A DNA stretch of 8,599 nucleotides from an uncultured Oscillospiraceae bacterium (GCA_910584285.1 CAJTYK010000070.1:1-8599), one strand, 5' to 3'. Shown: positions 1-5,613, counted from the stretch's first letter. The notes: a model not told the origin generated them from the letters alone. Program-made: numbers and translations.

Positions 1-756
1 TCCTACGCCGGGGTCATCGAGGCCCTGTCCGGCGCGCCCTTCGACGTGCGCTTTCTCAGCTTTGACGAGGTAAAGGCCGATCCCCACGTGCTGGACGGCA
101 TCGACGTGCTGATCAACGTGGGGGACGGGGACACCGCCCACACCGGCGGCGCGGTCTGGGAGGATCCGGACGTGTCCTCTGCCATTCGGGGCTTCCTCTG
201 GAATGGCGGAGGCCTCATCGGCGTGGGCGAGCCCTCCGGCCACCAGTACCAGGGCCGTTACCTCCAGCTGGCCGGGGCGCTGGGGGTGGAGAAGGAGACG
301 GGCTTCACCCTGAACTACGACAAGTACAACTGGGAGGAGCACCCCGGCCACTTTATCCTGGCCGACAACCCCGGCGAGGTGGACTTCGGCGAGGGCAAAA
401 AGGGCATCTACGCCCTGGAGGGAACCCAGGTGCTGGTTCAGCACGACCGGGAGGTTCAGATGGCGGTGAACGAGTACGGCCAGGGCCGCACGGTCTATCT
501 GTCCGGCCTGCCCTACTCCTTTGAGAACAGCCGCATCCTCCACCGGGCCATCCTCTGGGCCGCCCACGACGAGGAGGCGCTATGCCGCTGGTTCTCCAGC
601 AACCTCAACGTGGAGGTGCACGCCTTCCCCGCCAACGGCAAATACTGCGCGGTCAACAACACCTACGAGCCCCAGTCCACCACCGTATACCGGGGGGACG
701 GCTCCAGCTTCCCGCTGGATTTGGATTCCAACGAGATCCATTGGTACAGCATTTAG
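1..756 (+). CDS. GH112 galactosyl-N-acetylhexosamine phosphorylase, C-terminal part (5' end outside window)
   Basis: An open frame runs in from the left edge and ends at TAG 754-756, giving 251 residues of a protein whose family is usually 700-750 residues long. GH112 enzymes act in the cytoplasm. They phosphorolyse Gal-beta-1,3-GalNAc or Gal-beta-1,3-GlcNAc (mucin core 1, lacto-N-biose), and in some members Gal-beta-1,4-rhamnose, to alpha-Gal-1-phosphate plus the acceptor sugar. Recognition rests on the glutamine-amidotransferase-like middle domain, seen as NVGDGDTAHTGG near residues 40-51, GVGEPSGHQYQGRYLQLAG near 74-92 and GFTLNYDKYNWEEH near 101-114, followed by a beta-rich tail ending in HWYSI. 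The N-terminal barrel with the catalytic acid and the residues that set acceptor choice is outside the window, so the substrate cannot be settled. The gene stops two bases before the palindromic terminator and converges on kduI. Family assignment is confident; specificity is open. Confidence 0.9.
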   Translation, partial: SYAGVIEALSGAPFDVRFLSFDEVKADPHVLDGIDVLINVGDGDTAHTGGAVWEDPDVSSAIRGFLWNGGGLIGVGEPSGHQYQGRYLQLAGALGVEKETGFTLNYDKYNWEEHPGHFILADNPGEVDFGEGKKGIYALEGTQVLVQHDREVQMAVNEYGQGRTVYLSGLPYSFENSRILHRAILWAAHDEEALCRWFSSNLNVEVHAFPANGKYCAVNNTYEPQSTTVYRGDGSSFPLDLDSNEIHWYSI

Positions 757-758
757 GC

Positions 759-816
759 GTCAGACAACAAAAAGGACCCGGCGGAGCGCTCCGCCGGGTC
801 CTTTTTGTTGTCTGAC
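759..816. terminator. Perfect 58-bp palindrome, bidirectional intrinsic terminator
   Basis: The two 29-base arms are exactly complementary around a centre between 787 and 788, with no mismatch. The core stem is GGACCCGGCGG/CCGCCGGGTCC closing on AGCGCT, and each arm carries an A5 or T5 tract, so transcripts in either direction give a GC-rich hairpin followed by TTTTTGTTG. It begins two bases after the GH112 stop and can end both the GH112 transcript and the UGL-kduI transcript coming the other way. Perfect symmetry over this length is more than termination requires. Confidence 0.93.
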
Positions 817-820
817 TGTT

Positions 821-847
821 TTACCGCAGATCCTCCGTGGCGATGCC
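821..847 (-). repeat. Orphan second copy of the kduI 3' end (last nine codons)
   Basis: Read on the - strand this segment encodes GIATEDLR plus TAA. It matches the end of the intact kduI at 999-1025 (GIATEDLK plus TAA) at 24 of 27 bases; the three differences all fall in one codon (Arg versus Lys). The identical core is 21 bases, 827-847 versus 1005-1025. Upstream of it in this frame a stop appears within five codons, inside a hairpin, so it is not part of a working gene. It lies only four bases from the palindromic terminator, which suggests that this was the original end of kduI. Confidence 0.85.
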
Positions 848-998
848 ACCCCCACCCGGCTATGCCGGGTGGGGACCCCTTTTGATTGAACTGCTCGGGC
901 CGGCAAAGCTGGCCCTGCGCAAATCCGCCGCTTTGCGGCGGATTTCACGCCTTCGGCGGCGGCCAGAAGGCTGCTATGGACGGCGGCAACGGCCGCGG
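848..998. repeat. Hairpin-rich insert between two kduI 3' ends
   Basis: These 151 bases hold no credible gene but three tight stem-loops in a row, each with a three-base loop: 850-860/864-874 (11 bp, loop TAT), 897-904/908-915 (8 bp with one G-U pair, loop AAA) and 921-931/935-945 (11 bp, loop TTT). A fourth, weaker one is 949-954/966-971 (6 bp, loop 11). None is followed by a good T tract on either strand. The block is flanked by the direct repeats 821-847 and 999-1025. It resembles a small interspersed palindromic element or MITE-like insertion; this identity is inferred and no transposase or clear terminal inverted repeat is visible. Confidence 0.6.
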
Positions 999-1025
999 TT
1001 ATTTCAGATCCTCCGTGGCGATGCC
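999..1025 (-). repeat. In-gene copy of the 27-base direct repeat (end of kduI)
   Basis: This is the functional 3' end of kduI, encoding GIATEDLK and the TAA stop. Its partner at 821-847 lies 178 bases downstream on the - strand. Together the two copies bracket the hairpin-rich insert, as a target duplication would. Confidence 0.85.
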
Positions 1026-1841
1026 GTCCATGTCGTCAAATGCCTGGTTCTCTCCGCCCATGGCCCAGATGAAGGTATAGCTTCCGGTGCCCGCCCCGGC
1101 GTGGATGGACCAGGAGGGGGAGATCACCGCGTCATAGTTGCGCATGACGATGTGCCGGGTCTCCTGGGGCTCCCCCATGAAGTGGAACACCACGTTCCCC
1201 TCGGGAATGTCGAAGTAGGTGTAGATCTCCATCCGGCGCTCGTGGGTGTGGGCGGGCATGGTATTCCAAACGCTGCCCGGCTCCAGCACTGTCATACCCA
1301 TGGACAGCTGGCAGGTCTTGAGCACGTCCGGGTGGATGAACTGGTTGATCACCCGCTTATTGGAGGTCTCCAGCGCCCCCAGAGGCTTCTTGGCCGCGTC
1401 CGCCAGCTTGATCAACCTCGTCTCATAGGAGCAGTGGGCGGGGGCGGATACGCCGTAGAATCGGGCGGGATTGGCCGGGTCGGCGCTCCGGAAGGTCACA
1501 TCCCGGGCGCCTCGGGTGATATAAATGCAGTCCTTATGGCCCATGGGGTATTCGGCGCCGTCTACCGTGCACACACCGTCGCCGCCCAGGTTGAAGAAGC
1601 CCACCTCCCGGCGCTCCAGGAAGAAGCCAGTGCCGAAGTTGTGCCACACGTCGATGCCCTTGTCCATGGGCACCGTCTCGTGTACCGGCATAATGCCCAG
1701 GGTCACCATCCGATCCACGTGGGAGTACACCGCCTGCACTGTGTCGGGCTGGTACAGATCCTGGATCAGAAACTCGTCCCGGAGCTCCTGGGTGGTGTAG
1801 CGTTTTACGTCCCTCTGATTTGCGCTGTAGCGGATGTCCAT
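999..1841 (-). CDS. kduI: 5-keto-4-deoxyuronate isomerase (4-deoxy-L-threo-5-hexosulose-uronate ketol-isomerase)
   Basis: The protein has 280 residues, about the length of E. coli KduI (278). It converts 4-deoxy-L-threo-5-hexosulose uronate, formed spontaneously from the unsaturated uronic acid released by lyases and glucuronyl hydrolases, into 3-deoxy-D-glycero-2,5-hexodiulosonate, the substrate of KduD. It is a cupin zinc enzyme of the cytoplasm. The metal ligands expected for the family are present: His198, His200 and Glu205 in MPAHTHERRME, and His247 in SPSWSIHAGAG. The N-terminal MDIRYSANQRDVKRY is also typical. The ATG at 1841 is chosen because AGGAGG (1850-1855) lies eight bases before it; a 16-codon upstream extension is open but would bury that site. 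The gene is the second of an operon, 22 bases after the glucuronyl hydrolase stop, and the pairing makes metabolic sense. Its 3' end is duplicated downstream. Confidence 0.96.
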   Translation of the reverse strand: MDIRYSANQRDVKRYTTQELRDEFLIQDLYQPDTVQAVYSHVDRMVTLGIMPVHETVPMDKGIDVWHNFGTGFFLERREVGFFNLGGDGVCTVDGAEYPMGHKDCIYITRGARDVTFRSADPANPARFYGVSAPAHCSYETRLIKLADAAKKPLGALETSNKRVINQFIHPDVLKTCQLSMGMTVLEPGSVWNTMPAHTHERRMEIYTYFDIPEGNVVFHFMGEPQETRHIVMRNYDAVISPSWSIHAGAGTGSYTFIWAMGGENQAFDDMDGIATEDLK

Positions 1842-1849
1842 TTTGTATT

Positions 1850-1855
1850 CCTCCT
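1850..1855 (-). promoter_or_regulatory. Shine-Dalgarno site of kduI
   Basis: On the - strand this reads AGGAGG within AAGGAGGA, eight bases before ATG 1841. It lies inside the 22-base gap after the upstream gene and fixes the kduI start against the longer open frame. Confidence 0.9.
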
Positions 1856-1863
1856 TAAAAATA

Positions 1864-3021
1864 TTACAGCCAGTAGGCGCAGGTGCCATAGAGCAGGCGG
1901 AACAGCGCCTCCATGTAGTAGTAGTCCCCCCAGATCATGCACTCGTCCACCCCTTTGCCGTCGGGCTTGGAGTACACCCCGTGGAGCAGCAGGCCGTCCG
2001 CCTGGGGCGTGGCCCGGGTGGTGTAGTCCCGGGCCAGGGCGGCCATCATCCGGTGGAGGGCGGCCTCGTACTCCCCCCGCCGGGGGTGGGTCAGGGGCAG
2101 GTGGCGCAGCAGCTCCAGGATGCCGCAGCACAGGATGGCGGTAGAGGAGCTGTCCCGGGGCTCGTCCCCGTCGGTGAAGCACAGATCCCAGTAGCACACT
2201 CCGTCCTCCGGCAGCCGGGCCAGGAAGTAGTCCAGCAGGCGGCAGGACGTGTCCAGGAAGGAGCGATCCCCAGTGTGGTGGAAGCTGAGGGCGAAGCCGT
2301 ACACCCCCCACGCCTGCCCCCGGGCCCAGCAGGAGCTGTCGCTGTAGCCCTGGGCGGTGCGGCCGAACCGGGGTTCCCCGGTGTCCACGTCCATATAGAA
2401 GGTGTGGAAGGTGGTGTCGTCCGGGCGAACCAGGTATTTCTGGGCCCGCTTGGCGTGGCCGCAAGCCGCGCTGTGATACTCCTCCCGCCCGGTGAGCCGG
2501 GCCGCTTGATACAGCAGGGGCAGGTTCATCAGGCAGTCGATGATCATCCGCCCCCGGTTGGCGGGGTCATTCAGATCCCCCCAGGCCTGGATAATCCCCG
2601 CCTTGGGGAAGTACCGGGCCATGAGGTAGTCCGCCGCCCTCAAAAAGCAGTCCCGGGCCCGCTGGTTTTGGCGGAGCAGAACCGCCGGGTAGCAGGACAG
2701 GCTGTAGAGAAAGCCCAGGTCGTGGGTGTCCACGTTCCCCGGCTTCTCCACCCGCTCGTAGAAGGAGTGTAGCTGGGGCTCCAGCGCGTCCAGGTACTTC
2801 CCGTCCCCGGTGTGCTCCCACAGCAGCCACAGCATCCCGGAGAAAAAGGAGGTGGTCCAATCGAAGTTCTCCTCCTGGGTGGGATAGATCAGCCCCTCAC
2901 TGCTGGGGGCGGGAAAGCTGCTCCCAAATCGGGGCAGCAGAGCGTCCACCTTTTCTCGGCAAAAGTCCAGCTGGGCCAGCACCAGCTCCCGATCCACGCA
3001 GGGCGTGGGTTGCTCCTTCAT
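1864..3021 (-). CDS. ugl: Unsaturated glucuronyl hydrolase (GH88)
   Basis: This 385-residue protein hydrates the vinyl ether of 4,5-unsaturated uronic acid at the non-reducing end of lyase products (chondroitin, hyaluronan or heparin disaccharides), releasing the amino sugar and a keto-uronate that feeds KduI. No signal peptide is seen, so it is probably cytoplasmic and acts on imported disaccharides. It follows the Bacillus sp. GL1 UGL closely as I recall that sequence: NFDWTTSFFSGMLWL (52-66), DTHDLGFLYSLS (98-109), AGIIQAWG (141-148), IIDCLMNLPLL (160-170), GQAWGVYGFAL (235-245) and IWGDYYYMEAL (363-373). Asp101, Asp162 and His206 keep the exact spacing of GL1 Asp88, Asp149 and His193, which argues for GH88 over GH105. 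The start at 3021 has GGAAGGG ten bases upstream. It is the first gene of the operon with kduI and is divergent from the AraC regulator. Confidence 0.95.
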   Translation of the reverse strand: MKEQPTPCVDRELVLAQLDFCREKVDALLPRFGSSFPAPSSEGLIYPTQEENFDWTTSFFSGMLWLLWEHTGDGKYLDALEPQLHSFYERVEKPGNVDTHDLGFLYSLSCYPAVLLRQNQRARDCFLRAADYLMARYFPKAGIIQAWGDLNDPANRGRMIIDCLMNLPLLYQAARLTGREEYHSAACGHAKRAQKYLVRPDDTTFHTFYMDVDTGEPRFGRTAQGYSDSSCWARGQAWGVYGFALSFHHTGDRSFLDTSCRLLDYFLARLPEDGVCYWDLCFTDGDEPRDSSSTAILCCGILELLRHLPLTHPRRGEYEAALHRMMAALARDYTTRATPQADGLLLHGVYSKPDGKGVDECMIWGDYYYMEALFRLLYGTCAYWL

Positions 3022-3031
3022 AAGCCATCAT

Positions 3032-3052
3032 CCCTTCCAGCCGCGAAGCGGC
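3032..3052 (-). promoter_or_regulatory. Leader hairpin and Shine-Dalgarno site of the glucuronyl hydrolase
   Basis: On the - strand a GCCGC-TTC-GCGGC hairpin (3040-3052) ends one base before GGAAGGG (3032-3038), which is ten bases from ATG 3021. The site is weaker than AGGAGG. The adjoining hairpin may keep the ribosome site exposed or protect the 5' end; that effect is inferred. Confidence 0.55.
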
Positions 3053-3076
3053 ATATTTCCTTGCCCTCATCGGAAT

Positions 3077-3105
3077 AGTATACCTGGTTCCAGGCTCGGT
3101 GGAAA
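3077..3105 (-). promoter_or_regulatory. Promoter of the ugl-kduI operon, with a possible operator in the spacer
   Basis: On the - strand the -35 is TTTCCA (3100-3105) and the -10 is TATACT (3077-3082), with a 17-base spacer. A start near 3070 would leave a leader of about 50 bases. The spacer holds CCTGG-TT-CCAGG (3083-3094), a short inverted repeat well placed for a regulator to act on this promoter; whether the neighbouring AraC protein binds it is unknown. The weak -35 would fit a promoter that needs activation. Confidence 0.65.
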
Positions 3106-3134
3106 GCCTTTTGTTGTCCGGGTTTTTATATTTC

Positions 3135-3163
3135 TTGCGAAAACCGGGAAAGTGGTTTATAAT
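3135..3163 (+). promoter_or_regulatory. Promoter of the AraC-family regulator gene
   Basis: TTGCGA (3135-3140), a 17-base spacer and a perfect TATAAT (3158-3163) give a credible housekeeping promoter. Transcription would start near 3170 with a leader of about 30 bases before GTG 3200. It faces away from the ugl promoter; the two -35 boxes are about 30 bases apart, so one bound regulator could influence both. Confidence 0.75.
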
Positions 3164-3199
3164 CAAAGCACCTAACGCCCGGAGAGGAGGCCCCGCCCC

Positions 3200-4036
3200 G
3201 TGAGCACCTATAGTTTTTCCCGGACGGCCTCTGGGTCGCCCGGCTGCGAGACCTCGCAGCTGCTCTACATCAGCCAGGATCAGTATTCCCCCACCTGGAA
3301 CTCCAGCCTGCACACCCACGGCTGCGCCGAGCTGTTCTTCATTACCGACGGCCACGGCCGTTTCCGCACCCAGGACAGCGAGTTCCCCGTGTCCATCCGG
3401 GATCTGATCATCATCAACACCAACGTCCCCCACACGGAGCTGAGCCAGTGGGACAGCCCCCTGGAATACATCGTGCTGGGGGTGGAGAACCTGGAGACCA
3501 TGGCGGCCGGCGCGGAAGGGTACACCATGCTCCACCTCCACCACGGCTGGGACGAGCTGATGAGCTGCCTCCACCTGATGCTCCGGGAGGCCCACGGCGC
3601 CCAGCCCGGCTTTGAGGACGCCTGTCGCAACCTGCTGAAGGTGGTGCTCATCCAGCTGGGGCGGCAGGGGGAGGCAGCCCTGTCCGCGGAGGCCGCCGGG
3701 GGGAGGGCCAGCCGGGAGTGCGATCTGGTGCGGCGGTACATCGACAACCACTTCAAGGAGGATCTCAAGCTGGATCAGCTGGCGGAGCTGGCCCACCTGA
3801 ACAAATTCTACCTGGCTCATGCCTTCCGGCAGGAGTTCGGCACCTCCCCCATCAACTACCTGATCTCCCGGCGGATCGCGGAGAGCCGTTTCCTCCTCCG
3901 GGAGACGGATCACAACCTCTCCCTCATCGCCCAGATCGTGGGTTTCTCCTCCCCCAGCTACTTCTCCCAGTGCTTCAGCCGGGTGGAGGGGATCACCCCC
4001 ATGGAGTACCGGAAGCGCCGGCGCAGCGGCGTGTGA
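3200..4036 (+). CDS. AraC-family transcriptional regulator with N-terminal cupin sensor domain
   Basis: The 278-residue protein has the usual two-part layout. An N-terminal cupin-like sensor (about 1-160) carries the HTHGCAELFFIT signature (His38, His40, Glu44) and a later His78. A C-terminal DNA-binding domain (about 172-275) has a first helix-turn-helix around LDQLAELAHLNKFYLAHAF (191-209) and a second around LSLIAQIVGFSSPSYFSQCF (240-259), ending in ITPMEYRKRRR. The start is GTG 3200, nine bases after GAGAGGAGG. Such regulators commonly activate adjacent sugar operons when they bind a sugar, and the divergent ugl-kduI operon is the obvious target. The inducer, perhaps an unsaturated disaccharide or a keto-uronate, is not known from sequence. 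Family assignment is sure; the target is inferred from position. Confidence 0.93.
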   Translation: MSTYSFSRTASGSPGCETSQLLYISQDQYSPTWNSSLHTHGCAELFFITDGHGRFRTQDSEFPVSIRDLIIINTNVPHTELSQWDSPLEYIVLGVENLETMAAGAEGYTMLHLHHGWDELMSCLHLMLREAHGAQPGFEDACRNLLKVVLIQLGRQGEAALSAEAAGGRASRECDLVRRYIDNHFKEDLKLDQLAELAHLNKFYLAHAFRQEFGTSPINYLISRRIAESRFLLRETDHNLSLIAQIVGFSSPSYFSQCFSRVEGITPMEYRKRRRSGV

Positions 4037-4058
4037 ATCCGATTGGGCGCAGAGAAAA

Positions 4059-4085
4059 GGACGGCCCCCTTCCAAGGGGCCGTCC
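4059..4085 (-). terminator. Intrinsic terminator of the zinc-ribbon gene
   Basis: A perfect 10-bp stem GGACGGCCCC/GGGGCCGTCC (4059-4068 and 4076-4085) closes on a seven-base loop. On the - strand it is followed by TTTTCTCT and begins five bases after the stop of the zinc-ribbon gene. On the + strand no T tract follows, so it would stop the araC transcript less well. Confidence 0.85.
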
Positions 4086-4089
4086 TCCG

Positions 4090-4614
4090 TCACGTCCTGT
4101 CAACCCCGTCCGCCGCGCCCTGGAGCTGGGTGGCCACAAAGTCATACAGCTTTACCTTGAATGTCCCGTTCTCGTTCAGCGCCGCGAAGATGCGGTTGAC
4201 CTGATCCCGCCGGGACTCGCCCTCCCGGCCGGGCAAATGCACGGGCATGAGGAACCGGCACGTTCCGCCCCCCACCAGCCGCGCCCACACGTTGGCAATC
4301 AGCTCGTTCCGGTCGGCGGAATTTTCCCCATACTCCACCAGCACATCCACCATCGTCTCGCTGTCGATCTGTAGGGCGGTGGCGGGCAGCTTGAAGGCAA
4401 AGCTGTTGAGCATGGAGATCTCCGTCTCCACCAGATTGGGAAACCGGGGCTCCGGCTCCCGTCCGTCCCGGAGCAGCTCCGCCACCTGGGAGACAAATTC
4501 GCTCTGTTCAACCGCATTCGCGGACCTGACCATGCGCCTCCCGCAATCGGGGCACCGGTCCTGTGCTTCGGCCCTGCTGAATAGGAAGCCGCAGTTATCA
4601 CAGACGTACACCAT
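4090..4614 (-). CDS. Small zinc-ribbon protein of unknown function
   Basis: This 174-residue protein starts MVYVCDNCGFLFSRAEAQ. An N-terminal zinc ribbon of four cysteines follows a CxxC-x12-CxxC pattern (Cys5, Cys8, Cys21, Cys24), like rubredoxin- or rubrerythrin-type ribbons. I do not recognise the remaining 145 residues. They are soluble, with a putative helix EFVSQVAELLRDG (about 40-52), a core rich in NLVETEISMLNSFAFKLP, a Gly-rich turn LVGGGTC (about 114-120) and no membrane segment. The ribbon could hold a structural zinc or bind nucleic acid or a partner. A frame 18 codons longer (to 4668) is open, but the TTGAAA/TATAAT promoter lies inside it, so transcription begins after that ATG. 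ATG 4614 has GGTGATC three bases upstream, which pairs with the 3' part of the anti-Shine-Dalgarno sequence. It forms its own transcription unit. Confidence 0.82.
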   Translation of the reverse strand: MVYVCDNCGFLFSRAEAQDRCPDCGRRMVRSANAVEQSEFVSQVAELLRDGREPEPRFPNLVETEISMLNSFAFKLPATALQIDSETMVDVLVEYGENSADRNELIANVWARLVGGGTCRFLMPVHLPGREGESRRDQVNRIFAALNENGTFKVKLYDFVATQLQGAADGVDRT

Positions 4615-4630
4615 TTCGATCACCGGTTTT

Positions 4631-4659
4631 ATTATAGCAAGTTCCCTCTTTTGTTTCAA
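4631..4659 (-). promoter_or_regulatory. Near-consensus promoter of the zinc-ribbon gene
   Basis: On the - strand TTGAAA (4654-4659), a 17-base spacer and TATAAT (4631-4636) match the housekeeping consensus at 11 of 12 positions. Transcription would start about ten bases before ATG 4614, giving a very short leader that contains only GGTGATC. This placement rules out the longer open frame. Confidence 0.85.
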
Positions 4660-4770
4660 GGGGTACATTTTAAGAAAGTGCCCCCTCTTTTTTGTACAAT
4701 CTGCTCAAAATACGAGGATAGCATCCTGCTTAAACCAGCGTTTTACCCTATTCTGGAAAATTTCACGAAA

Positions 4771-4799
4771 AGGCCGCCCCGTCAAAATAGAGGCGGCCT
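4771..4799 (-). terminator. Probable terminator of the PilZ gene
   Basis: An 8-bp stem AGGCCGCC/GGCGGCCT (4771-4778 and 4792-4799) with a 13-base AT-rich loop is followed on the - strand by TTTTCGTGAAATTTT. It lies 26 bases past the PilZ stop. The loop is large and the T tract short, so termination may be partial. The remaining bases 4660-4770 show no gene. Confidence 0.65.
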
Positions 4800-4825
4800 C
4801 ACGTTATCCTTTGTTCTACTTCAGG

Positions 4826-5560
4826 TCACCAGTGCCCGGTGTCGTCGCTCCGCCGCCGGGGGATCACGTTGCCCACCTGGACGTTATACAGCGTCCGGGT
4901 CAGCTCGGTGAGCTCCGACTCCTTGAGCTGGGCAAACAGGAAGCCGTAGCGGAACTTGCCAGGCTGGTACTCCACCACCCGGATGATCTCCCCCAAAAAC
5001 TCCATGGGCACATAGTCCCGCAGCTTCACCCACAGCCGCAGCACCTCGTCCTCCGCGTGGAGGAACTCCGATTCGATGCACGCCCCGCCGCTGCTGATGT
5101 CCACCAGAACGCACTCCTCCGGATTGCTCCGGGTCTCGTCGGTGGGGTAGTACAGCGCCGCCGGGCCGTTTACATGGAGGCGGAAGTTCTGTCGGTGCTC
5201 CGGGATGGGCCGCACCTTCACGTCCTTCACCCGGCACACCAGCCGGGTAGACTCCTGGACGGTGCCCTTCAGGACAAACTGGATCATCTGCTCGTCAAAG
5301 CCCCGGATCAGCACCGACGTACCCATCTCCCGGGTCTTGAAGGACAGCGCCCCCGGCAGCCGCTCCAGCGTCAGGGAACTGTCCCCCTCCGCATACCCGG
5401 TGAGCCGTCCCGTCAGCAGCTCTACACCCTCCGGCGTCTCCACCGTCAGGCTCATGCCGTTGTGGAGGTCGGGCAGGACACCGGAGCCCTCCTCCTGATC
5501 GTCCCCGTCCTCGTATTCGTAGTCGTAGTCCCGCCCCAGCAGGTGGGAGAAAAAGCCCAT
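4826..5560 (-). CDS. PilZ-domain protein, probable cyclic-di-GMP receptor
   Basis: The 244-residue protein has a YcgR-like layout. Residues 1-10 are a short hydrophobic head (MGFFSHLLGR), 11-27 a strongly acidic linker of Asp, Glu and Tyr, about 30-115 a beta-rich N-terminal domain, and about 118-230 a PilZ domain. The cyclic-di-GMP signature is intact: RQNFR (123-127) supplies the RxxxR arm and DISSGG (154-159) the D/NxSxxG loop. Proteins of this kind translate cyclic-di-GMP level into control of motility or surface polysaccharide, but no flagellar or exopolysaccharide gene is in the window, so the output is unknown. ATG 5560 is preferred because GAAGGGG lies eight bases before it; GTG 5569 sits against that site. 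It has its own perfect-hexamer promoter and follows the cotransporter in the same direction. Confidence 0.9.
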   Translation of the reverse strand: MGFFSHLLGRDYDYEYEDGDDQEEGSGVLPDLHNGMSLTVETPEGVELLTGRLTGYAEGDSSLTLERLPGALSFKTREMGTSVLIRGFDEQMIQFVLKGTVQESTRLVCRVKDVKVRPIPEHRQNFRLHVNGPAALYYPTDETRSNPEECVLVDISSGGACIESEFLHAEDEVLRLWVKLRDYVPMEFLGEIIRVVEYQPGKFRYGFLFAQLKESELTELTRTLYNVQVGNVIPRRRSDDTGHW

Positions 5561-5568
5561 GCCGGCCA

Positions 5569-5595
5569 CCCCTTCGGGATCCCCAGGCGGGGATC
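5569..5595 (-). promoter_or_regulatory. Leader hairpin and Shine-Dalgarno site of the PilZ gene
   Basis: On the - strand GATCCCC-GCCT-GGGGATC (5578-5595) forms a 7-bp stem with a four-base loop, two bases before GAAGGGG (about 5569-5575). The bases CCC between them could also pair with part of the ribosome site, so access may depend on folding. The regulatory role is inferred. Confidence 0.5.
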
Positions 5596-5613
5596 AAAGT
5601 TTTATCCTCTCCG

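Noticed and set aside
850..945. Hairpins in the insert read as a CRISPR array or tandem terminators
   Set aside because: The stems differ in sequence, there are no equal-length repeats with unique spacers, and no T tracts follow the stems.
1842..1889. 16-codon N-terminal extension of kduI
   Set aside because: It would overlap the ugl stop and the AGGAGG site. The family N-terminus begins at MDIRYS.
837..2144. 435-codon open frame on the + strand opposite kduI and the 3' end of ugl
   Set aside because: It is antisense to two securely identified genes, has repetitive Pro/Gly/Arg/His composition and no ribosome site. It is a by-product of the GC-rich codon bias.
1864..3021. GH105 (unsaturated rhamnogalacturonyl hydrolase) as the identity of the glucuronyl hydrolase
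   Set aside because: The Asp101/Asp162/His206 spacing and the HDLGFLYSLS and IWGDYYY segments match GH88 UGL closely.
2897..4093. 398-codon open frame on the - strand opposite the AraC gene
   Set aside because: It runs antisense through the whole regulator and the divergent promoter region, with low-complexity composition and no family match.
4615..4668. 18-codon N-terminal extension of the zinc-ribbon protein
   Set aside because: The TTGAAA/TATAAT promoter lies within it, so the upstream ATG would not be in the transcript, and no ribosome site precedes it.
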